NCBI GenBank assembly: GCA_041395945.1
Contig: JAWKZN010000001.1
Span: 1-64,000, forward strand
From: Pseudomonadales bacterium
Lineage (GTDB): Bacteria; Pseudomonadota; Gammaproteobacteria; Pseudomonadales; Azotimanducaceae
DNA: 64,000 nt
Direction: 5' to 3'
The notes under the pieces are model-generated. The model saw nothing but the letters and a program-made list of their open reading frames with translations. It had not been told where the DNA came from and did not search any database. Position numbers and translations under genes: made by a program. Positions 57,730 to 64,000 of the stretch are shown piece by piece. Within the stretch, counting starts at the first letter, position 1. Every line of letters starts with the position of its first letter.

Positions 57730-58332
57730 TCAGGCGGTGCCTGAGTTACCAGCGGCCCGCATTGCGGCGTTGAGGTAATGTTCGTAGGCACCGCAGCGGC
57801 ACAGATTGCCGGACAGCGCCTGGCGAGCTTCCTCGCGGCTCGGGTGCGGGTTGTCTTTCAGGAGTGCCACTGTGGCCATGATCTGGCCCGGCGTGCAGTA
57901 GCCGCACTGTGGCGCGAGTTCATCGATGAACGCCTGCTGTACCGGATGCAGTGCGCCGCTCGCACTCTGCAGACCTTCCACGGTCAGCACCGCGCGCCCG
58001 CGCACGCTGTGGGTGAGCATGGAGCAGGCATAGTGGGAAACATCGTCCACCAGCACGGTACAGGCACCGCATTCGCCGCGGTTACAGCCGAGCTTGGTAC
58101 CGGTGAGACCCAGCTTGTAGCGCAGGGTGTGCGCAAGGGTCTCCTGGGGCAGGACATCCACCGGACGCCTGCGGCCGTTGATATTCAGTGTTAGGAGCCG
58201 CTCCACAGTCCCGGCCGGATGCGCATCCGACGAGGCCGCGGAAGCGGAATACCAGGCAGAACTGCTTGCGGCAGCGGCACTGGATGCAATGACACCTTTG
58301 ATGAAGCGTCGACGCGATAGATTCGGATTCAA
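57730..58332 (-). CDS. molybdenum hydroxylase [2Fe-2S] subunit with Tat signal (PaoA-like)
   Basis: This is a 200-residue electron-transfer subunit. The N-terminus has a twin-arginine signal (SRRRFIKG, hydrophobic AAAASSSAWYSASA) that directs the assembled enzyme to the periplasm. A plant-ferredoxin-type cluster is bound by Cys83, Cys88, Cys91 and Cys103 (CNRGECGACTVLVDD). The C-terminal helical domain has the second [2Fe-2S] site Cys143, Cys146, Cys178 and Cys180 (CGYCTPG; CRCG). This is the PaoA/YagT pattern. It is the first gene of the operon with the molybdenum, FAD and cytochrome b subunits. Confidence 0.95.
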   Translation of the reverse strand: MNPNLSRRRFIKGVIASSAAAASSSAWYSASAASSDAHPAGTVERLLTLNINGRRRPVDVLPQETLAHTLRYKLGLTGTKLGCNRGECGACTVLVDDVSHYACSMLTHSVRGRAVLTVEGLQSASGALHPVQQAFIDELAPQCGYCTPGQIMATVALLKDNPHPSREEARQALSGNLCRCGAYEHYLNAAMRAAGNSGTA

Positions 58333-58477
58333 TTTTGCGTACCCCCGCCGCGCATTCTACACGAGTGTGTGCCGCGGGAAATGCGGGCGCTGAGCAGCCG
58401 CTGCGAATGTCGCGGGGCTTCGATGGGATTGCCGCCGGTGCGGGAACCTTCACCAGCACCGACGGCCTGCCGCAATA

Positions 58478-58747
58478 TCAGTTCGCGGGATTTTCCATGA
58501 TCGATGCGGAACCCAACCGGTCGCTGGCTGCCGACTGAGCCAGCTCGCGGCGGCGCACCATGAGCTGACCGATGTCCGCCAGGGTGTTGCTCGCGGTTTT
58601 CATGAACAGCCCGGGCAGCAGGCCGTGCACCAGACAGGCAATCCCCGATCCGATCAGGCGCAGGCCGATATGGAAGGCGTGACCGGCATGCTGAGTGTAG
58701 GACTCGTCGATGTCGTGCAGATGCTGCCGAAACAGTGTCTCGATCAT
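58478..58747 (-). CDS. small DUF6356-like membrane-associated protein
   Basis: This is an 89-residue protein. The start ATG at 58747 is preceded by GAGGAG. The segments LFRQHLHDIDESYTQHAGHAFHIGLRLIGSGIACLVHGLLPGLF and KTASNTLADIGQLMVRRREL match my recollection of the DUF6356 family. That family is small with one hydrophobic segment and unknown function. An open frame extends upstream to 58891 without homology. The 145 bp to the Mo-hydroxylase start show nothing else. Confidence 0.75.
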   Translation of the reverse strand: MIETLFRQHLHDIDESYTQHAGHAFHIGLRLIGSGIACLVHGLLPGLFMKTASNTLADIGQLMVRRRELAQSAASDRLGSASIMENPAN

Positions 58748-58856
58748 GGTCTGCTCCTCGTCAGACTGATTCACGAGGTGGATGTTATAGTGTTTTCCGG
58801 CGGCTTTTATCTCCTTTTCGCTATAAACCGGCGTTGTATTGGGATGATTTTGCCAA

Positions 58857-59762
58857 TCAGTCCCAGATATCGAAAAATTCCTGCAACGCACTCATCTGAT
58901 TCCCCCTGGCAGACGAGGGCACGACGATGGGTGTCCTGATTCCGGCATCGAACCAGGCTTCCAGACCCTCCCGTACCTTGCTGGCGGTGCCGAAGAGGGT
59001 GGTATCTGCCAGCCAGCGGTCCGACAGGCTGGCACTCACCCCGGCCATGTTGCCCTCTGCCAGTGCCGCCTCGACACCGGCCATCTCCTCTTCATAGCCC
59101 GCCTGCTTCCAGTAGTTGCGGTAATTGGGCAGTGCCGCATAGCCGGTCAGGGTGCGGCGGTTTACCGCCTTGGCGGCCTCCTCGTCGTCGGAAATACAGG
59201 TCGGGATCATGTTGCCGATGAAAAAAGCCGGATCGCTGCGACTCCTGTCGCTGAGTACGCCGAGGGAATGGCTCATATGGGAGCGGGCCCCATTGGCAAA
59301 GACCATACCCTGGCCGATTTCTTCCGCCAGCGAAATCATTCTGTCGCGCAGTGTCGCCAGCACCAGCGGTGGCATGTCGCCGGCCCGGGGCACCGCCCGC
59401 AGCTCTTCGACAAATCTGCGCATGTCGGCCAGGGGCTTGCCCTGGGTGACGCCCAGGCGTCGCATCGCCGGCTCGTGGCTCACTCCAATACCGAAGCGGA
59501 AACGCCCCTTCGATACCTCGTGGATGAAACCCACGGTCTGGGCGAAGTCATTCACGTTGCGGGTGTAGATGGGCGTGATGCTGGTGCCGATCTCGACCTG
59601 CTCGGTTACCAGGGCGATGGCTTCGCACAGCGCAAGATTGTCCGACAGACTCGGGCAGAAAATACCGGGAAACCCCCGGCGCTCGATCTCCCGGGCGGTA
59701 TCCAGAATGGCGGCTCGTCGGCCGGGTACGGCGGCGAGGCTGATGGCGGGCAGTCGGGTCAT
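58857..59762 (-). CDS. LLM class flavin-dependent oxidoreductase
   Basis: This is a 301-residue luciferase-like monooxygenase-fold protein (F420- or FMN-linked). The N-terminal DTAREIERRGFPGIFCPSLSDN, the VEIGTSITPIYTRN strand and the FRFGIGVSHEPAMRRLG motif are family hallmarks. The C-terminal ADTTLFGTASKVREGLEAWFDAGI is also typical of the LLM family. Substrate unknown. It lies 109 bp downstream of the next same-strand gene and divergence is absent, so it may have its own promoter. Confidence 0.91.
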   Translation of the reverse strand: MTRLPAISLAAVPGRRAAILDTAREIERRGFPGIFCPSLSDNLALCEAIALVTEQVEIGTSITPIYTRNVNDFAQTVGFIHEVSKGRFRFGIGVSHEPAMRRLGVTQGKPLADMRRFVEELRAVPRAGDMPPLVLATLRDRMISLAEEIGQGMVFANGARSHMSHSLGVLSDRSRSDPAFFIGNMIPTCISDDEEAAKAVNRRTLTGYAALPNYRNYWKQAGYEEEMAGVEAALAEGNMAGVSASLSDRWLADTTLFGTASKVREGLEAWFDAGIRTPIVVPSSARGNQMSALQEFFDIWD

Positions 59763-59947
59763 CGAGGGCTCCTTACTTGCAGGTCAGATGAAGCTGGCAG
59801 GTGATTCATGACACAAGATTCGCCCATGCGCCCGGGATTAGCAACGCAGGCTGCACTGCCATGCTGCACTGCCATAGTGTGTCGAAGTACTGCCGGGACG
59901 CTCAATGCCCTGCTCCAGGCGGGCGGGCTGGATCGGCCCGCTGCGGT
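59763..59947. other. 185-bp intergenic gap with a tandem 13-bp duplication
   Basis: No gene is supportable. GCTGCACTGCCAT is directly repeated at 59850-59862 and 59863-59875. No terminator is visible downstream of the rhomboid gene. Confidence 0.7.
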
Positions 59948-60715
59948 TCAGAACCAGCGGCTGTTGCGTGAACGCCGGATGCGCCGGAAGCTGCGTCCGT
60001 GGGCGGCAAGGTAGTCGCTTCGGGCGAAGACACGGACCAGTATCACCCCCGCCAGAAACCCGCCGATGTGTGCCCAGAATGCGACCCCGCCTTCTGTCGA
60101 CCCGAGCGCGGGCAACCCCTGCAGCAGCTGCAGCACAAACCAGTAGCCGAGCATCACCACTGCCGGTACACCGATGGTGGTGATGTAGAAGCCGAGAAAG
60201 ATCAGCGTGTTCACCCGGGCCCGGGGATACAGCAGCGCGTAGGCACCCATGACACCGCCGATGGCACCGGACGCGCCAACCATGGGCAGGGTGCTGTCGG
60301 GGTCGCTGAAGATCTGTGCAGCGGCAGCCGCCAGTCCGCACAGCAGATAGAAGGTGACGAAGCGCAGCGGTCCCATCACGTCTTCGACGTTGTCGCCGAA
60401 CACCCAGAGAAACCACAGATTGCCGATGATGTGGAACCAGCCGCCGTGCAGGAACATGGAAGTGATCAGAGAGGCCGGATTCGGCGCGCCATCGAACTGG
60501 CAGACCAGGTTGCCGCCCAGTGGCTGCACGGTCCCCGGGGCAAGATTTCCGAGCAGGTCGCCGGGTACGAGACCATACAGGCACAGGGATTTCGCCAGAG
60601 GTTCTGCCGCTCCGAGACCCTGAACAAGCAGCCACACGAGGAGATTGAGGACGATGAGGACTACCGTGGCGACGGGTGCGTGCAGACGTGGATTTTCATC
60701 ATTGAGCGGGAACAT
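59948..60715 (-). CDS. rhomboid family intramembrane serine protease
   Basis: This is a 255-residue polytopic protease with six to seven hydrophobic helices. The catalytic dyad is Ser149 in MVGASGAIGGVMG and His216 in FWAHIGGFLAG. The conserved N-terminal loop motif HGGWFHIIGNLWFLWVFG supplies Asn99. The enzyme cleaves membrane proteins within the bilayer; the substrate is unknown. The next upstream gene is the DJ-1 family gene 24 bp away. Confidence 0.94.
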   Translation of the reverse strand: MFPLNDENPRLHAPVATVVLIVLNLLVWLLVQGLGAAEPLAKSLCLYGLVPGDLLGNLAPGTVQPLGGNLVCQFDGAPNPASLITSMFLHGGWFHIIGNLWFLWVFGDNVEDVMGPLRFVTFYLLCGLAAAAAQIFSDPDSTLPMVGASGAIGGVMGAYALLYPRARVNTLIFLGFYITTIGVPAVVMLGYWFVLQLLQGLPALGSTEGGVAFWAHIGGFLAGVILVRVFARSDYLAAHGRSFRRIRRSRNSRWF

Positions 60716-60739
60716 GATGCGTGGCGTCAGTCAGCCGAT

Positions 60740-61381
60740 TCAGAGCAGTCCCGCACGCCGGGCGAACGGGTCCCGGTCTGCGTCGCGGTGCCATTCGTAC
60801 TCGGTGTAGCGGGCAACCTCCTCAGCGGCAGCTTCTCCGAGCAGTCGTGCGATGAGCGCCAGGGACATGTCCATACCGGCAGCAACCCCGGCAGAGGTGA
60901 ACACATTGCCATCTTCGACCCAGCGGGCTTCCGGAACCCAGACCGTGTTCGGACCCCTGCTGCGGGGCCAGGCGAAACTCAGTTTGTTGGTGGTGGCCCG
61001 CCTGCCTTCGAGCAGGCCGGCTGCTGCGAGCAGTCCGGCACCGGTACACACCGAGGCGAGCAGGTCGAGCTGGGGATAAACGTTCCGCAGAAAGGTCAGC
61101 AGCGCCGGATTGGCAGCCTCCTTCCGGGTACCGATCCCGCCAGGTACCAGCAGGATGTCGACGTCCCCGCACTCGGCGAACGTCCGCTGCACGGTCGAAC
61201 TGGGACCCTGAGCGCTCGGCACTGGCTCTGCCGTCTCGGCAATGGTGACCAGAGTGAAGTGCTTCGATGAGGCGCCGAACATTTCCAGGGGGCCATACAG
61301 ATCCAGAAGCTCGAAGCCCGGAAAAATCAGGCCCCCGACGATCCAGTGTGCGTCTGCGGGTGGTGGCGAGGAATCACTCAT
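60740..61381 (-). CDS. DJ-1/PfpI family protein, isonitrile-hydratase-like
   Basis: This is a 213-residue protein with the class I glutamine amidotransferase-like fold. The nucleophile elbow is LASVCTGAGLLAAAG (Cys112), with the acidic residue in GLIFPGFELLDLYGPLEMF near the N-terminus. VPGGIGTRKE and TNKLSFAWPR are typical of the InhA/isonitrile hydratase-like branch. Many such proteins are N-terminal halves of AraC regulators, but no DNA-binding domain is attached here. The activity remains inferred. Upstream on the same strand lies the cupin gene. Confidence 0.9.
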   Translation of the reverse strand: MSDSSPPPADAHWIVGGLIFPGFELLDLYGPLEMFGASSKHFTLVTIAETAEPVPSAQGPSSTVQRTFAECGDVDILLVPGGIGTRKEAANPALLTFLRNVYPQLDLLASVCTGAGLLAAAGLLEGRRATTNKLSFAWPRSRGPNTVWVPEARWVEDGNVFTSAGVAAGMDMSLALIARLLGEAAAEEVARYTEYEWHRDADRDPFARRAGLL

Positions 61382-61401
61382 CTTGCCTCCGTCGTTGTGG
61401 A

Positions 61402-61875
61402 TCAGCCCGGCAGGTCGTGGAGATTGTCCCAGTCCACCCAGCTGCGCCGGCCGTGAGATTTGATCATGGTGCGGCGGATCCGGGGATAGTGCACGACGTC
61501 CGCCGGGTTGCGCTCGCCACCCATCAGATAGACGAGATCCTCAGCGTCGGGGTTGTGCAGAGAATGGCCGCAGGATGGCGCAGGGAATCCCATGAAGTCT
61601 CCAGCATGCACTTCAATGCTTTGCTCGCCCAGCTGCGCAATCCCTCTGCCGGCAAGGATGTACACGAACTCTTCGTCTGTGTCGTGGTAGTGAAACTGGG
61701 TCGAATCACGTCCGCCTTCCAGCCTGACCAGATGCAGACCGATGCGCTGCAGATCGAGAGCGTCTGTCAGGGTGCGGGTCAGACGCTGAGCATTGTCGTT
61801 GAACTGATGAACCCTGAGGTATGCCGGCGTATGTCCCACATCGGCGGCGGTCAGCCGGCGGATCGAGGCGCTCAT
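61402..61875 (-). CDS. cupin domain protein
   Basis: This is a 157-residue single cupin barrel. Motif 1 is DSTQFHYHDTDEEFVYILAGRG (metal ligands His, His, Glu) and motif 2 is HAGDFMGFPAPSCGHSLHNP. The motif spacing is standard and the N-terminus is short. Cupins of this type are found in transport, isomerase and regulatory contexts; the ligand is unknown. Its start overlaps the hisC stop codon by four bases, implying co-translation. Confidence 0.9.
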   Translation of the reverse strand: MSASIRRLTAADVGHTPAYLRVHQFNDNAQRLTRTLTDALDLQRIGLHLVRLEGGRDSTQFHYHDTDEEFVYILAGRGIAQLGEQSIEVHAGDFMGFPAPSCGHSLHNPDAEDLVYLMGGERNPADVVHYPRIRRTMIKSHGRRSWVDWDNLHDLPG

Positions 61876-62972
61876 CGCTGCTGTACCATCGCTGCGTCCA
61901 GAAGGTTGTTCAGAGTTGCCATGAGCTGCGCATTCTGAGCTTCCGTACCCACGGTGATGCGCAGCTTGTCTTCGAGCAGTGGTGTGTTGAAGTGACGCAC
62001 GAGGATACCCTGTGCTTTCAACGCGCTGTAGATGTCGAAGGCGGACAGCGGAAACTCCAGCGGTACTTCGGCAAGCAGGAAATTGGTCTGGGACAGGGTG
62101 ACTTTGAAGCCCGCGGCCAGCAGCGCTTCCCGCAGCTGGCGCCGGGCCTGGCGGACATTGCGCCAGGTTTCCCGGGCGTAGGTCTGGTCTTCGATGGCGG
62201 CCTCGCCCAGTACCTGGCTGATCTGATCTATGTTGTAGCTGTCCCGGGTCTTGTGGAGGATCGGTGCGATCAGCCCGGGAGAACCGAGCAGGTAGCCGAG
62301 TCGGAGGCCAGCGAGTCCGTAGCCCTTGCTGAAGGTTCGGAGGATGAGCAGGTTATCGAATGCGCCCACCAGACGGGCCAGATCGTAACGCAGAGCCGGG
62401 TCGACGAAGTCCGCGTAGGCTTCGTCCACAAGCAGCACGCCTCTGAAGTCATTGGCCAGGCGACTGATCCGCTCAACGTCGGTGAGAGTGCCGGAAGGGG
62501 CGTGGGGATTTACGATACAGGCGAGGCTGGTGCCCGCTTCATTGAGCTGCTGGGCGAGATCCCGCGGCATGTCCCAGGAGTCATCGAGGGGAATTCTGAG
62601 GGTCCTGGCATCCTGTACCGCGGCGAGGACTTCGTAGAGTGAGTAGCTCGGCTCGAGCATTCCGAAGACCTGACCGGGTTCGACGAAAGTGGTGAGCGAA
62701 AGACGCAGAGCCTCGTCTCCGCCGTGGGTGACGACGATATGGTCGATGTCGGTTTCATGCAGATCTGCGAGGCGGCGGCGCAGCCCGTCTGCGGTGGGCT
62801 GGGGGTAGCGGCGCAGGTGGTCCGTATTGAATGCGGCAAGCGCCTTTTGTACCGCCGGGCTCGGCGGGTAGGGGTTTTCGTTGGTGTTGAGCTTCAGCAC
62901 CGTATCGGATTCAGGCTGCTCGCCCCACTGGTAGGCGGCGAGCTTGCGGATGTTGTCCCGTTCGTAGCTCAT
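61872..62972 (-). CDS. hisC: histidinol-phosphate aminotransferase
   Basis: This is a 366-residue fold-type I PLP aminotransferase that converts imidazole-acetol phosphate and glutamate to histidinol phosphate. Motifs are LNTNENPYPPSPAV, RYPQPTADGLRRRLA, THGGDEALRL, LVDEAYADF and the PLP lysine Lys216 in LRTFSKGYGLAGLRLGY. HisC and aromatic or broad-substrate relatives are hard to separate by eye, so the exact amino acid is likely but not proven. No other his gene is in the window. The stop overlaps the cupin start. Confidence 0.9.
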   Translation of the reverse strand: MSYERDNIRKLAAYQWGEQPESDTVLKLNTNENPYPPSPAVQKALAAFNTDHLRRYPQPTADGLRRRLADLHETDIDHIVVTHGGDEALRLSLTTFVEPGQVFGMLEPSYSLYEVLAAVQDARTLRIPLDDSWDMPRDLAQQLNEAGTSLACIVNPHAPSGTLTDVERISRLANDFRGVLLVDEAYADFVDPALRYDLARLVGAFDNLLILRTFSKGYGLAGLRLGYLLGSPGLIAPILHKTRDSYNIDQISQVLGEAAIEDQTYARETWRNVRQARRQLREALLAAGFKVTLSQTNFLLAEVPLEFPLSAFDIYSALKAQGILVRHFNTPLLEDKLRITVGTEAQNAQLMATLNNLLDAAMVQQR

Positions 62973-62982
62973 GGATTCGAGT

Positions 62983-63999
62983 TCATTCCTTGTTCACAGG
63001 CTTGTCATCCGATGCTGCGTCACCGGACGATGTCTCAGCGGCTGACTGTTCGACCGGTGCAGGCGCGGCAAGCGCGTGCGCGGGCCCCAGCAGGTGGGCG
63101 ATCCAGGTCGTACCCGGATTGGCTTCCAGGGCGATTTTCGCCGTCATGGTCAGGGGCACCGACAGGAACATGCCCACCGGCCCGAGCAGCCAGCCCCAGA
63201 CGACCAGGGACAGGAACACCACCAGGGTGGAAAGCCCGAGTCCGCGTCCCATGAAGCGCGGCTCCACCACGTTGCCCATCACGATATTCACCGCCACATA
63301 GCAGATGGCGGCGGCGAGCGCAGGCCCTGGTCCGAGCTGAATCAGAGCGAGCAGAACGGCCGGTACGGCGGCGATGATCGAGCCGATGTTGGGTACGAAG
63401 TTGAGCAGCAGCGCGAGCAGGCCCCAGAGCACGGGAAAGTCGACGCCGATCACCATCAGTACCAGGCTGACGATGCCCCCTGTTGCGAGACTGACACTGG
63501 TCTTGATGCCGATGTAGCGGTTCATGTTCCGGGCGAAGCGGGTGAAATAAGGCATGTCCCGATCCGGGTGCTTGAGCACGTCCCGGAGTTTGGCCGGGAT
63601 GCTGGAGGCTTCAGCCAGGATGAAGATCACCATCAGCAGAATGAAAAACCCGTCACCCAGCACGCCGCCGAGCCCTTTCAGCAGGTTGCCTGCAAGGACC
63701 AGTGCGGTACCCGGATTGAAATAGGACAGTGCGAGATCGGCATTGAGCTCCAGGCCGAACTGCGCCAGCCAGGTAATCAGCTCTTTCACCATGTCCGACA
63801 CCCGCTCCTGATAGAAGGGCAGCCTGGCAGAGAAGGCGGCACCGGACTGGGCTATCAGTGCGGCGATGCCGATCAGCATACCGATGATGGCGATCATCAC
63901 GCCGGAAATAGCCAGTGCGGCCGGTACCTTACGGGCTTCGAGCCAGAACACCGGCGGTGCCGCAATGGTGGCGATGAACACGGCCAGCAGGAAGGGCAC
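62983..63999 (-). CDS. AI-2E/PerM family transporter, truncated by the window edge
   Basis: This is a partial membrane protein of the AI-2 exporter/PerM family, at least 338 residues. It has about seven hydrophobic helices, a long non-membrane loop (about 60-120), the motifs GNLLKGLGGVLGD and LLALLLNFVPNIGSIIAAVPAVLLALIQLGP, and the terminal GNVVEPRFMGRGLGLSTLVVFLSLVVWGWLLGPVGMFLSVPLTM. The last two are characteristic. The frame reaches the end of the window, so the N-terminus is missing. The C-terminus is a short hydrophilic tail. It lies 10 bp upstream of hisC on the same strand. Confidence 0.9.
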   Translation of the reverse strand: MPFLLAVFIATIAAPPVFWLEARKVPAALAISGVMIAIIGMLIGIAALIAQSGAAFSARLPFYQERVSDMVKELITWLAQFGLELNADLALSYFNPGTALVLAGNLLKGLGGVLGDGFFILLMVIFILAEASSIPAKLRDVLKHPDRDMPYFTRFARNMNRYIGIKTSVSLATGGIVSLVLMVIGVDFPVLWGLLALLLNFVPNIGSIIAAVPAVLLALIQLGPGPALAAAICYVAVNIVMGNVVEPRFMGRGLGLSTLVVFLSLVVWGWLLGPVGMFLSVPLTMTAKIALEANPGTTWIAHLLGPAHALAAPAPVEQSAAETSSGDAASDDKPVNKE

Positions 64000-64000
64000 C

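Noticed and set aside
56261..57778. Long plus-strand open frame of 505 codons opposite the molybdenum hydroxylase gene
   Set aside because: It is antisense to a certain gene, with composition explained by the complement of its codons and no recognisable motif.
60740..61381. AraC-type regulator with a DJ-1-like N-terminal domain
   Set aside because: The protein ends after the DJ-1/PfpI domain with no helix-turn-helix domain in frame downstream.

Overview
The window looks like chromosomal DNA of a free-living gammaproteobacterium with high GC, which I estimate by eye at a little over 60%. The evidence is a homodimeric-type pyruvate dehydrogenase E1 (AceE) followed by a two-lipoyl AceF, ExeA/GspA and GspB type II secretion accessory proteins, exonuclease I, a MetR-type regulator, an AmrZ-like ribbon-helix-helix protein, and a groESL operon with both a sigma-32-like promoter and a CIRCE element. 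I cannot name a genus from sequence alone. Coding density is very high, with many 1-14 bp gene overlaps. I found no tRNA, rRNA, CRISPR array, insertion sequence or prophage.

Layout. Positions 1-9.5 kb: a ROK sugar kinase, aceE-aceF (no lpd alongside), a cobalamin adenosyltransferase, a receiver protein with a degenerate GGDEF domain, a YajQ-type c-di-GMP-binding protein, an AmpG-like MFS transporter and an alkyltransferase-like (ATL) protein. 9.5-16.2 kb: fxsA, groESL with its heat-shock control region, a PuuD-like membrane protein, a coiled-coil membrane protein, and a GAF/HD-GYP phosphodiesterase that ends in a five-copy 20-bp tandem repeat. 16.2-26 kb: gspB and gspA, an acyltransferase, a zinc aminopeptidase lipoprotein, a DASS anion transporter, sbcB, and an osmoprotectant ABC transporter whose binding protein and permease are fused. 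26-33 kb: an atypical response regulator with an AmrZ-like protein, a Nudix hydrolase, an ABC transporter (ATPase plus FtsX-type permease) with an AttH/CrtC-like lipoprotein, and a second Nudix enzyme. 33-44 kb: a REC-PAS-GGDEF-EAL protein, a trans-sulfuration-type PLP enzyme, an SDR, purC, an uncharacterised protein, then a cluster of a 139-aa unknown, a 74-aa biotin carrier, a crotonase and an acyl-CoA carboxyltransferase. 44-49 kb: two methyltransferases, an alpha/alpha-toroid-like protein and a GT4 glycosyltransferase (a probable glycan cluster), then an HD-domain hydrolase. 49-58.3 kb: a MetR-like regulator, then a long minus-strand series with PNPOx-like, metallo-beta-lactamase, SixA-like and unknown membrane proteins. 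That series is headed by a Tat-exported molybdenum hydroxylase of the PaoABC type with its own b-type cytochrome. 58.3-64 kb: a small DUF6356-like protein, a luciferase-like oxidoreductase, rhomboid protease, DJ-1/PfpI protein, cupin, hisC, and an AI-2E/PerM transporter cut by the window edge.

How the parts fit. There is a notable concentration of c-di-GMP-related genes: YajQ, the degenerate GGDEF protein, the HD-GYP protein, the GGDEF-EAL protein, and an AmrZ-like regulator. The most system-like arrangements are the periplasmic aldehyde-oxidase-like complex with a private diheme cytochrome b, the AmrZ-like/atypical-receiver pair, the mini biotin-carrier/crotonase/carboxyltransferase set, and the GT4/methyltransferase/toroid set. 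Non-coding structure worth attention includes the dual groE control region, a 144-bp inverted-repeat element with a related fragment 10 kb away, paired 14-bp palindromes upstream of the GGDEF-EAL gene, and tandem repeats that contain gene stop codons.
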